NCBI GenBank assembly: GCA_003455235.1
Contig: DMRT01000140.1
Coordinates: 1 to 15,175, forward strand
Length of the DNA stretch: 15,175 bases
From: Chitinophagaceae bacterium
GTDB taxonomy: Bacteria > Bacteroidota > Bacteroidia > Chitinophagales > Chitinophagaceae
Direction: 5' to 3'
Shown here: positions 1 to 6,561 of the stretch, piece by piece
Numbering within the stretch: position 1 is the stretch's first letter
How the letters are laid out: each line of letters opens with the position of its first letter
Made by a program: the position numbers and the translations under genes
Notes under the pieces: generated by a model
Told to the model about the DNA's origin: nothing
The model's database searches: none
Seen by the model: the letters and a program-made list of their open reading frames with translations, nothing else

Positions 1-255
1 CACCCGGTTCAGTTCAGGGTCGGCACTGCTGATCCTTTTTTCCTCGGCACTGCTTACTTCGTTAATGGCGATCGTTTTTGCCTTGCTGCTGCCATGGTAA
101 TCCTGCCAGGGGTCTTTTTCCTTTTTATCAGATCCTTTAACAATTATTTCTTCCACAAAACTATTCCAGGTATTGCAGGATGGACACTTGCCCACCCACT
201 TGGCACTTTCGTACCCGCAGTTCTGGCAAAAAAAAGCCGATTTGGTTTTGCTCAT
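1..255 (-). CDS. radA: DNA repair protein RadA (Sms), N-terminal part, cut by the window edge
   Basis: RadA is a RecA-like ATPase and helicase that processes branched recombination intermediates during homologous repair. Only the first 85 codons lie in the window, read leftward from the ATG at 255-253, and the frame is open to base 1. The protein starts MSKTKSAFFCQNCGYESAKW and carries the family's N-terminal C4 zinc finger: C10-x2-C13 and C24-x2-C27, with the typical context around KCPSCNTWNSF. After it comes the usual charged, variable linker (residues about 38-80) that precedes the Lon/RecA-like ATPase core. The core, with its Walker A and KNRFG motifs, would lie beyond the left edge and cannot be verified here. 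The gene is divergent from the TonB-dependent receptor gene, so its promoter should lie in the 256-703 gap, where I see no convincing match on the minus strand. Confidence 0.95.
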   Translation of the reverse strand, partial: MSKTKSAFFCQNCGYESAKWVGKCPSCNTWNSFVEEIIVKGSDKKEKDPWQDYHGSSKAKTIAINEVSSAEEKRISSADPELNRV

Positions 256-408
256 GCCGTAAATGTAGAATGTAAAATGAAGAATGAAAAATTCAATCAC
301 CCCACCCTGAATCCAGAAAATAACCAGCGGGGGTGCTTATAAAAGACAGGGAAAATGAGCAGAATTTTTTACCAGGGGAGAAGCATAGCCGGCATTTCAT
401 TCAAAGTA

Positions 409-436
409 AAAGGGTCAACATTTCTGCTGACCCTTT
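409..436. repeat. Inverted repeat, 9-bp perfect stem with 10-nt loop
   Basis: AAAGGGTCA (409-417) pairs exactly with TGACCCTTT (428-436) around a 10-base loop. The flanks are only mildly T-rich: TTT ends the right arm, and the minus strand continues TACTTTG. It could end stray transcription on either strand, or be a structured leader or operator for radA. No upstream gene that it would terminate is visible in the window, so its role is unresolved. Confidence 0.45.
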
Positions 437-655
437 GTACTTACTAACCCATTAAATTCTGTTGCTAAATTACAAATTGCCCCCACATAAAAAAATAAAT
501 TTTGGCCGATGTTGATAAGTAGTTGCCCCCACTAACAGTCTGGTGTAGCCTACAAATCCCATCTTAATAAATACAAAATCAACTACTTAGAAAGACAACT
601 TGAACGAGCATATACATCGTCATTTGGTTACTCAAAAAATTTATTTCTTGAAATA

Positions 656-687
656 TTTGGTTTATAAAATAAACTACTTTACGTTTG
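656..687 (+). promoter_or_regulatory. Bacteroidota-type promoter of the TonB-dependent receptor gene
   Basis: TTTG at 656-659 matches the -33 element. TACGTTTG at 680-687 matches the -7 consensus TAnnTTTG exactly. The spacer is 20 bp, within the usual range for the primary sigma factor of this phylum. The -7 box ends only 16 nt before the ATG at 704, so the predicted leader is about 10-13 nt. A copy of AACTACTT (672-679) abuts the -7 box, where a bound regulator could block polymerase. Confidence 0.7.
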
Positions 688-703
688 TGTCAAAATCAGG
701 AAC

Positions 704-2962
704 ATGAAAAAGCTCATTTGTCTGGCTGCTTTATTTATCGGGTTGAAAGCAAATGCACAGACAAAGATCAGCGGACGGATTGCGGATGTAAAAGGAAAAC
801 CGTTGGGTGGGGTTAGCGTGGCACTTAAAAATACATATGATGGTTCTACCACCGATTCGCTCGGTAATTATTCGTTTACCAGCACCGAAACGGGCAAAAA
901 GGTTTTGGAAGCCACACTTGTCGGCTTCAGGTCGTTTGAACAGGAAATTACCCTTGGTTCTGCTTCCCTCCACATCAATATTTCGCTGAAAGAACTGGTG
1001 ACCGAGCTGAAGGCCGTGGTAATATCAGCCGGGGCATTTGTGGCCAGCGATAAGAACAAAGGAGCGGTGCTGAATGCCATTGATATTGTTACCACCCCCA
1101 GCGCCAACGGAGATGTGACCAGTGCGTTTAAAACCCTACCGGGAACACAACAGGTGGGAGAAAGCGAAGGATTGTTTGTACGGGGTGGTTCTGCCACCGA
1201 AAGCAAAATATACATGGATGGAAACCTTGTGAACAATTTCTTTTACAGCAGTACGCCGGGTATTGCCACCCGGGGCCGGTTCAACCCATTCCTTTTCCGT
1301 GGAACCATCTTCAGTTCGGGCGGGTACTCGGCCCTGTATGGCCAGGCCCTTTCTTCGGTGCTGGTGCTGGAGAGCAAAGATCTGCCCGACAGAACAGAGG
1401 CAGACCTTGGTATATCTGTGGTGGGTATCGGCGGCGGTATTCAAAAGCTGGCGAAGGATAAAAAATCATCCTGGGGTGTATCTTATAATTATACCAACCT
1501 CTTGCTCGGGTTTGCCATCAACAAACAAAAGCAGGATTTTTTCCAGATACCGGTTTACCACCAGGGAGACGCCAACTTCCGGATAAAAACAAAGTCGGGT
1601 GGCATGATCAAATACTACGGATACATCAGCGGCAATAAAACCGGCTTCAGAAATCCGGATATCGATTCGGCCAGCCTGAAAGACGCTTTTTCCATTGAAA
1701 ACCTGAACACCTATCAGAACATTAACTGGAAAGACAACCTGGGCAATGGCTGGCGCATCTATGCCGGCATCAGTTACAGCACCAACAAAGACGATATTGT
1801 AAATGAACTGCAGGACGCCGCCAATCAAAAGCAGGTGATCACCACACCGGTTTTCTATGCGTTCAAAAATTTCAAAGTGAATAACAGGGCTCAATATGCC
1901 CAGGCGAGGGTAGTGGCCGAGAAGAAACTGAATGGCCTGAATGTGATCCGCTTCGGCAGTGATTATTTCTACAGCAATGAAAAATCCACCTATACCTTAT
2001 ACGACGGAACAGAATTTCCCGGAACAGTAAAAGACAACCTGGTATCAGTATTTGCCGAAAGCGACATTTACATTACCAACAGCCTGGCTGCCAAGCTTGG
2101 TGGCAGGCTGGAGCATTCTGAGCTCATCAGTAAATGGAATGTGGCTCCCCGTGTTTCCCTTGCGTACAAGTTCCCGGATAACAGCCAGGCGTCGGTTGCG
2201 TACGGACTGTTTTATCAAAACCCCGACCGGAGGATTCTGCCGGCCACGGCAAATCTTGATTACTCAAGGGCCGCTCACTACATCCTCCAGTATCAAAAGC
2301 TTACCAGCCAGCGTACTTTCCGGGTGGAGGCGTTTTATAAAAAATACAGCGACCTGTATAAAACATCTGTCAATATTGCCGGAAGAGAATCAGCCGCAAG
2401 TAATAATGGTTTTGGCGATGCAAAGGGTGTTGAACTTTTCTGGCGGGATAAAAAAACCTTTAAAAATGTTGATTACTGGATCTCGTATTCGTACCTCGAT
2501 ACCAAACGGGATTTCCTGAATTATCCATATGCCATCACCCCGTCGTTTGCTGCCAATCATACGGCAGCCCTGGTAATCAAGAAATTTGTGCTGCCCTGGA
2601 AAACCGGTTTCAACCTCAGCTACAATTTTGCCACCGGCCGCCCGTATTACCGCATTGCATACGACAATGCACAAACCAAATACGTGATTACTGATGCCGG
2701 CAAAACAATTAATTACAACAGCATGAGTTTTAGCGTGAATTACCTGCCTAACCTGGGAAAAACAAACCCGAAAGTATTTGCTGTTTGGGTGCTGGGTATA
2801 AACAATGTGCTGGGGCAGAACCAGGTGTTCAATTATAATTACAGCAACGACGGAAGCCGCAAAGTGCCGGTAACCCCGCCATCTAAGAGGTTCATCTTTA
2901 TCGGGTGCTTCCTTAGTTTCGGGATCGACCGCACACAGGACGCCATCAACAACAATCTTTAA
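704..2962 (+). CDS. TonB-dependent outer-membrane receptor with N-terminal carboxypeptidase-regulatory-like domain
   Basis: This 752-aa outer-membrane beta-barrel would import a scarce ligand using energy from TonB-ExbBD. A signal peptide (residues 1-19, ending NAQ) is followed by a CarboxypepD_reg-like beta-sandwich (about 21-94, starting KISGRIADVKGKPLGGVSV). Next comes a plug domain (about 115-222) with the motif GLFVRGGSATESKIYMDG and a GGYSALYGQALSSVL segment. The remaining roughly 530 residues have the alternating aromatic strands of a barrel. The C-terminus does not end in a typical terminal aromatic residue: FLSFGID is followed by about 12 more residues. No SusD-like lipoprotein gene follows, so this is not a classical polysaccharide-utilisation SusC/D pair. 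The substrate cannot be told from sequence; siderophore, cobalamin, metal or peptide are all possible. The start is fixed by the signal peptide and the promoter just upstream. The next gene follows after 31 nt. Confidence 0.9.
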   Translation: MKKLICLAALFIGLKANAQTKISGRIADVKGKPLGGVSVALKNTYDGSTTDSLGNYSFTSTETGKKVLEATLVGFRSFEQEITLGSASLHINISLKELVTELKAVVISAGAFVASDKNKGAVLNAIDIVTTPSANGDVTSAFKTLPGTQQVGESEGLFVRGGSATESKIYMDGNLVNNFFYSSTPGIATRGRFNPFLFRGTIFSSGGYSALYGQALSSVLVLESKDLPDRTEADLGISVVGIGGGIQKLAKDKKSSWGVSYNYTNLLLGFAINKQKQDFFQIPVYHQGDANFRIKTKSGGMIKYYGYISGNKTGFRNPDIDSASLKDAFSIENLNTYQNINWKDNLGNGWRIYAGISYSTNKDDIVNELQDAANQKQVITTPVFYAFKNFKVNNRAQYAQARVVAEKKLNGLNVIRFGSDYFYSNEKSTYTLYDGTEFPGTVKDNLVSVFAESDIYITNSLAAKLGGRLEHSELISKWNVAPRVSLAYKFPDNSQASVAYGLFYQNPDRRILPATANLDYSRAAHYILQYQKLTSQRTFRVEAFYKKYSDLYKTSVNIAGRESAASNNGFGDAKGVELFWRDKKTFKNVDYWISYSYLDTKRDFLNYPYAITPSFAANHTAALVIKKFVLPWKTGFNLSYNFATGRPYYRIAYDNAQTKYVITDAGKTINYNSMSFSVNYLPNLGKTNPKVFAVWVLGINNVLGQNQVFNYNYSNDGSRKVPVTPPSKRFIFIGCFLSFGIDRTQDAINNNL

Positions 2963-2993
2963 AACAAATCAATAACCAATACAAACATTTACC

Positions 2994-3305
2994 ATGTCAC
3001 AGCATCAACCCGCTCCAGAAGGCAAAGACCCCGTGTTATGGGAAATTGCACAAAAAAGAGCCAGCTTTAAAGGACACCTGGCTTCCTATATTATTGTTAA
3101 CGGCTTTTTATGGGCGCTCTGGTATTTTTCCGGCAACCACAGCCATGTGGACTTTAATGACAACGAATGGAATTATATCCCCTGGCCCTTGTGGCCAACC
3201 CTGGGCTGGGGCATCGGGCTTGCCTTTCACTTTGCCGGCGCCTATATTTTTCCCCGGGCCAATTCGGTGGAAAGAGAGTACGAGAAACTGAAAAACAAAA
3301 AATAA
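2994..3305 (+). CDS. Small 2TM-domain membrane protein
   Basis: This 103-aa protein fits the 2TM domain family of Bacteroidota (Pfam 2TM, by recognition). It has a short soluble N-terminus with the characteristic A-x-K-R-x2-F-K-x-H-L segment (about 19-29), a first helix at about 28-46, a hydrophilic loop with NEWNYIPWPLWPTLGWGIGL, a second helix at about 64-86, and a charged tail (VEREYEKLKNKK). The same domain is often fused to or placed beside LytTR or histidine-kinase regulators in this phylum, but its biochemical role is not known. It lies 31 nt after the receptor gene and 30 nt before the next one, so it is probably co-transcribed with both. I chose the ATG at 2994 because it gives the full conserved N-terminus. 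Confidence 0.82.
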   Translation: MSQHQPAPEGKDPVLWEIAQKRASFKGHLASYIIVNGFLWALWYFSGNHSHVDFNDNEWNYIPWPLWPTLGWGIGLAFHFAGAYIFPRANSVEREYEKLKNKK

Positions 3306-3335
3306 TAAACGATACACTACTTAAATCATTTCATC

Positions 3336-3977
3336 ATGAAAAAATGCATGCTCTTTTTGGCGGTTGTTTTAATAACAGCCGGCGCTTCGGCACAAAGCGA
3401 TAAATACATGGCCGCCATGAAAAATAATATTGCCGCCATCGACACCAGTTTTAAAAACCCGGCCAGCCTGCTTACCCTGGCAAACAATTTTGAACGAATT
3501 GCCACCGCAGAAAAAAATCAATGGCTGGCATATTATTATGCCGCACTGTGTCATGTGAATTATACCTATACGATGCAGGATAAATCAAAGATCGATGCGG
3601 TGGCCGACAAAGCAACGGCGCTGATCGATAAAGCGGATTCATTACAGCCGAACAATTCAGAGATCAGCTGTATGAAAAGCATGATCGCCAGCAGCCATAT
3701 GATGGTGAACCCCATGCAGCGGTACATGGAATATGGCCAGGAGATATCGTCTTACCTGGATGCTGCCATGCAGCAGGACCCCAGCAATCCAAGGCCCGAA
3801 TACCTGCGGGGTCAGGGACTTAAGTATACGCCGGAACAATTTGGTGGGGGATGCGCCACCGCAAAGCCGGTACTGCAATCTTCACTGGATAAGTACAACA
3901 AATTCAAACCCGTCAGTGACATTCATCCCAACTGGGGTAAACAGCGGGTGGAAATGCTGCTGGCTGATTGTAAATAA
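3336..3977 (+). CDS. Exported TPR-like protein of unknown function
   Basis: The 213-aa product begins with a clear signal peptide (MKKCMLFLAVVLITAGASAQ, cleavage after residue 20), so it acts in the periplasm or at the envelope. The mature part is alpha-helical with tetratricopeptide-like spacing: NQWLAYYYAALCHVNYTY (61-78), then a helical pair at about 83-105 ending LQPNNSEI, then PSNPRPEYLRGQGLKYTPEQFGGG (149-172). The last part, with a WGKQRVEMLLADCK ending, is a pattern I recognise from uncharacterised Bacteroidota TPR proteins. Such proteins usually bind partner proteins rather than catalyse. It follows the 2TM gene by 30 nt and is itself followed by a strong hairpin, so it is probably the last gene of the first transcription unit. 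No catalytic motif is visible. Confidence 0.75.
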   Translation: MKKCMLFLAVVLITAGASAQSDKYMAAMKNNIAAIDTSFKNPASLLTLANNFERIATAEKNQWLAYYYAALCHVNYTYTMQDKSKIDAVADKATALIDKADSLQPNNSEISCMKSMIASSHMMVNPMQRYMEYGQEISSYLDAAMQQDPSNPRPEYLRGQGLKYTPEQFGGGCATAKPVLQSSLDKYNKFKPVSDIHPNWGKQRVEMLLADCK

Positions 3978-3982
3978 TTAAA

Positions 3983-4013
3983 ATGCCGGGCGGGACATTT
4001 ACCTGCCCGGCAT
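3983..4013 (+). terminator. Strong GC-rich hairpin between the TPR-like gene and the membrane-protein pair
   Basis: ATGCCGGGC (3983-3991) pairs perfectly with GCCCGGCAT (4005-4013). A G-T pair and two further G-C pairs extend the stem to 12 bp with a 7-nt loop. It lies 6 nt after the stop of the TPR-like gene. There is no T-run downstream, so it may be a weak or factor-assisted terminator, an RNA stability element, or an attenuator between the two halves of the gene run. Confidence 0.6.
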
Positions 4014-4030
4014 CCCATCAATTTCTGATT

Positions 4031-4633
4031 ATGCAAACGGAAAAATTTTCGCCCAAAGACAGCCTGCAGCTGATCGACCAGATGATCAACCAGGCAAAGA
4101 ACCGGTTCAGTGAAAACGGATTCCTCTACCTGTTATGGGGATGGCTGATCCTCTTTTGTTCCATCGGCCATTTTGTTCTGCTGCAGCTGAAAATCGTTGA
4201 ACACCCTGAAATCATCTGGGCAAGCTGCTGGCTGGCCGTCATCTTCCAGGTGGTTTACCTGGTGCGGACGAAGAAACGGGAAACGGTAAAAACCTACAGT
4301 GAAAACATCATCAACTTCATCTGGGTAAGTTTTGGTATCTGCATGTTCATTCTCAGTTTTATACTGGGCCGGGTAAAGGGTTGGGACCAGATCTACTCTC
4401 TTTTCCTGATGTTATATGGCACACCCACTTTTCTTTCGGGCATTGTCATGGAATTCAAACCGCTTAAAATAGGAGGCATCGTCTGCTGGTGCCTGGCAAT
4501 TATTTCCAGCTACCTTACCGAAGAGTACGGACTGCTGCTACTGGCTGCCGCCATGATTGCGGCCTGGATTGTTCCGGGCTACCTGCTGCGTAAAAAATAC
4601 AATCAACAAAATAAGTCACTACTTAATACCTAA
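4031..4633 (+). CDS. Six-helix integral membrane protein, first of a paralogous pair
   Basis: I do not recognise a named function. The start at 4031 (MQTEKFSPKDSLQLIDQMINQ) is preferred over the in-frame ATG at 3983, which lies inside the hairpin stem and has no counterpart in the paralogue. This gives 200 aa, the same length as the next gene product. A cytosolic amphipathic N-terminus (about 8-28, SLQLIDQMINQAKNRFSENG) precedes about six hydrophobic segments: 31-52, 61-79, 92-113, 120-140, 147-161 and 166-186. Charged clusters sit at 79-88 (RTKKRETVKTY) and at the C-terminus (LRKKYNQQNK). The N-terminal block, the VKTY segment and an I-V/I-P-G ending near residue 180 all align with the next protein. 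The gap to that gene is 4 nt. Co-occurrence with a small DNA-binding protein suggests a sensing or signalling role, which is inference. Confidence 0.78.
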   Translation: MQTEKFSPKDSLQLIDQMINQAKNRFSENGFLYLLWGWLILFCSIGHFVLLQLKIVEHPEIIWASCWLAVIFQVVYLVRTKKRETVKTYSENIINFIWVSFGICMFILSFILGRVKGWDQIYSLFLMLYGTPTFLSGIVMEFKPLKIGGIVCWCLAIISSYLTEEYGLLLLAAAMIAAWIVPGYLLRKKYNQQNKSLLNT

Positions 4634-4637
4634 TGCT

Positions 4638-5240
4638 ATGCCGCACGATGAGCAACTTTCAGGAGAAAAGAGCCTGGCCATCATCCACCAGATGATCAGC
4701 CAGGCAAAGGCAAATATCACCGACAGCGGGTTACCCTGGCTGCTTTGGGGTACCATGCTCATCCTTGCTTCGCTTTCCACTTATTTTTTTATTAGTACCA
4801 ATGCCGAAAATTTATTCCTGGGCTGGAACATCTTCGGGGCCGTAACGGTTGTGCTGCTTGCCTATGATGCCCTGAAACCCAAACGGAAAAAAGTGAAAAC
4901 CTATATTGATGAACTGATGATGCTGGTGGACATTGGGTTCTTTGTATGCATCTTCGTGATCATTCTCTCCATCAACATATCCGTAACCCCCGGCAATGGC
5001 TTCGGGTATATGCTGATGGTATTCGCCTTCCAGATGCTTATAAAGGGAGGCGCTGCCAAATCGAAGGCATTGATCGTGGGAGCCGTGGTTAACTGGGCCG
5101 GTGCCATTGCTGTTTTCATCAATAAAGAATTCAAATACGACATGCTCATCATGGCAGGCGCCGTACTGATCGGGTATATCATACCCGGGTTCATTTTATG
5201 GGCTGAATATAAAAAGACAAACAACATCTCCGGAAACTAA
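4638..5240 (+). CDS. Six-helix integral membrane protein, second of a paralogous pair
   Basis: This 200-aa product is homologous to its upstream neighbour. SLAIIHQMISQAKANITDSG (12-31) aligns with residues 11-30 of the first copy, followed by LPWLLWG against LYLLWGW. KKVKTYIDEL (84-93) matches the first copy's TVKTY, and IIPGFILWAEY matches IVPGYLLRKKY. Hydrophobic segments are at about 33-53, 62-78, 95-115, 121-135, 145-161 and 168-188. I chose the ATG at 4638 (MPHDEQLSGEKS) because it gives the same length and N-terminal layout as the paralogue; a start at 4557 would overlap the upstream gene with unrelated residues. The regulator gene follows after 12 nt. The pair arose by tandem duplication and has diverged well, so both copies are probably kept for distinct roles, perhaps as a heterodimer. 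Function unknown. Confidence 0.78.
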   Translation: MPHDEQLSGEKSLAIIHQMISQAKANITDSGLPWLLWGTMLILASLSTYFFISTNAENLFLGWNIFGAVTVVLLAYDALKPKRKKVKTYIDELMMLVDIGFFVCIFVIILSINISVTPGNGFGYMLMVFAFQMLIKGGAAKSKALIVGAVVNWAGAIAVFINKEFKYDMLIMAGAVLIGYIIPGFILWAEYKKTNNISGN

Positions 5241-5252
5241 CCGGCCGCAGCA

Positions 5253-5546
5253 ATGGAATTCAAAGAACTCGATCCCATATTGCATTCTCAACTACGGCTT
5301 GCCGTGGTAAGCCTGCTTATCAGTGTAAAGGAGTCGGAATTTACCTTCCTGAAAGAAAAAACCAATGCCACTGCCGGCAACCTCAGCGTGCAGATCAACA
5401 AACTCAAAGACGCCGGTTATATTGAAGTCACCAAGCAGTTCAGCAACAACTACCCCCAAACCACCTGCAAGATCACCAAAAAGGGCATCGAGGCTTTTGA
5501 AACCTATGTGAATGCCCTGCAGTCCTATATGAATCCGGGCGGCTAG
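5253..5546 (+). CDS. Small winged-helix DNA-binding transcriptional regulator
   Basis: The 97-aa protein is a bare winged-helix domain, close to the MarR/ArsR-like 'winged helix DNA-binding' family (HTH_34 type) by recognition. Helix 1 carries LDPILHSQLRLAVVSLLI (6-23), a hallmark of this family. Helix 2 is FTFLKEKTNA (30-39). The recognition helix is NLSVQINKLKDAGYI (43-57), and the wing is about 58-74, ending in the typical ITKKGIEAFETYVNAL helix. There is no effector-binding or sensor domain, so its input must come from dimer chemistry or from a partner. It sits 12 nt after the two membrane proteins and 82 nt before the ABC operon, making either group a plausible target. The start at 5253 is the only one that keeps the conserved N-terminus. 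Confidence 0.87.
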   Translation: MEFKELDPILHSQLRLAVVSLLISVKESEFTFLKEKTNATAGNLSVQINKLKDAGYIEVTKQFSNNYPQTTCKITKKGIEAFETYVNALQSYMNPGG

Positions 5547-5586
5547 CAAGCTTACCCCCTCCCTGTTGTACCGGCATAATTCTCCG

Positions 5587-5615
5587 TTTTTACTTCCATA
5601 TCTGTTCTATCTTTG
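5587..5615 (+). promoter_or_regulatory. Promoter of the ABC transporter operon
   Basis: TATCTTTG at 5608-5615 matches the Bacteroidota -7 consensus TAnnTTTG exactly. The only -33 candidate is a poor T-run (TTTT at 5587-5590, 17-bp spacer). The box ends 13 nt before the ATG at 5629, which implies a leader of about 10 nt. It suggests that the transporter genes can be transcribed independently of the upstream run. Confidence 0.55.
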
Positions 5616-5628
5616 ATGAAGCAAACCT

Positions 5629-6561
5629 ATGTCAGCGATCATCCGCGTAAATAATCTCTCCAAGCAATTCAACGAAATAGCTGCTGTTACCGATTTGTCT
5701 TTTACTGTTAATGAAGGCGACGTGTACGGTTTCCTTGGACAAAACGGCGCCGGTAAGTCCACCACCATCCGCATGCTGCTTACCCTGGTACGACCCAGCA
5801 GCGGCTCTATTCATGTTTTCGGGAAAGATCTTTTTACTCACCGGGCCGAAATTCTGAAACAGGTGGGAGCCGTAATTGAAAAGCCGGATCTCTACAAATA
5901 CCTTTCGGCCTACGATAACCTGTCGCTCTTTGCAAAGATGAGCGGCCTTCAAGTATCCCGGACATTGCTGATGGACCAGCTGAAGCAGGTGGGACTGGAA
6001 GAACGTGCTTTCAGCAAAGTGAAAACATTCAGCCAGGGTATGAAACAACGCCTGGGCATTGCGGTGGCACTGGTTCATAACCCCCGGCTTATTGTACTGG
6101 ATGAACCCACCAATGGCCTCGATCCGCAGGGCATTGCCGATATACGCAACCTGGTGCTGAAACTGAGCAGGGAGATGGGCAAAACCATTCTCGTTTCTTC
6201 GCACCTGCTGAGCGAAATAGAGCTGGTGGCCACCCGGATGCTCATCATTGATAAAGGAAAGAAAATGGTGGAAGGATCTGTGGCGGAATTACTGGACCCG
6301 TCTAAAACTGTGGTTCAGCTTGAAACAACAGATAATAAAGAAACAAAAGAAAAACTGAAGCAATCAAAATGGAGTGGATTCCTGCAACCGGACCATGGTG
6401 CTGTTCAGCTTAAAATGAATAAAGACGAAGTGCCAGCTCTGGTCAATGACCTGGTGAATATGCAGGTGCAGCTGCTTTCAGTAAACTCCACTCATTCGCT
6501 CGAGGATTATTTTTTATCACTTACAACCCGGCCCGGACATGTGGAAGCTTTTACAAATTGA
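5629..6561 (+). CDS. ABC transporter ATP-binding protein (BcrA/NatA-like, ABC-2 exporter)
   Basis: This 310-aa cytosolic ATPase would drive the permease encoded next. All key motifs are present: Walker A GQNGAGKST (37-45), ABC signature FSQGM (134-138), Walker B LIVLDEP (154-160) with catalytic E159, the D-loop TNGLD (161-165) and the switch histidine H192 in SSHLLSE. At the Q-loop position the sequence reads GAVIEKPDLYKYLSA, with E84 where most ABC ATPases have glutamine. This matches the 'E-loop' form known from bacitracin and lantibiotic-immunity ATPases (BcrA/LanF group). Residues from about 215 on form the accessory C-terminal domain common to these exporters. Its 3' end overlaps the permease gene by 23 bp, indicating tight co-translation. 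The substrate is unknown; export or expulsion of antimicrobial peptides or lipids is plausible. Confidence 0.93.
   Translation: MSAIIRVNNLSKQFNEIAAVTDLSFTVNEGDVYGFLGQNGAGKSTTIRMLLTLVRPSSGSIHVFGKDLFTHRAEILKQVGAVIEKPDLYKYLSAYDNLSLFAKMSGLQVSRTLLMDQLKQVGLEERAFSKVKTFSQGMKQRLGIAVALVHNPRLIVLDEPTNGLDPQGIADIRNLVLKLSREMGKTILVSSHLLSEIELVATRMLIIDKGKKMVEGSVAELLDPSKTVVQLETTDNKETKEKLKQSKWSGFLQPDHGAVQLKMNKDEVPALVNDLVNMQVQLLSVNSTHSLEDYFLSLTTRPGHVEAFTN

Larger units (their letters stand above)
256..703. other. 448-bp gene-free region between radA and the receptor gene
   Basis: This AT-rich stretch separates two divergent genes. I see no convincing coding sequence and no tRNA or rRNA. It holds a 9-bp hairpin at 409-436, two copies of TTGCCCCCAC (477-486 and 523-532), the 8-mer AACTACTT at 581-588 and 672-679, and its inverse AAGTAGTT at 518-525. 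It ends with a Bacteroidota-type promoter for the receptor gene. Inversion of the 9-mer AAGTAGTTG (517-525) against 580-588 could also fold into a long-loop hairpin. Confidence 0.6.

Noticed and set aside
94..342. Plus-strand open frame of 82 codons at the left end
   Set aside because: It runs antisense to radA, whose zinc-finger protein sequence is unmistakable, and its own product has no domain or signal.
477..532. Two TTGCCCCCAC copies as a start of a CRISPR or tandem repeat array
   Set aside because: There are only two 10-bp copies 46 bp apart with no third copy, so there is no array.
517..588. Inverted 9-mers as the ends of a miniature transposable element
   Set aside because: The element would be only 72 bp, with short arms and no clear target-site duplication; an operator pair is simpler.
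3983..4030. Upstream ATG at 3983 as the start of the first membrane protein
   Set aside because: It lies in the hairpin stem, adds 16 residues absent from the paralogue, and the ATG at 4031 gives matching 200-aa lengths.
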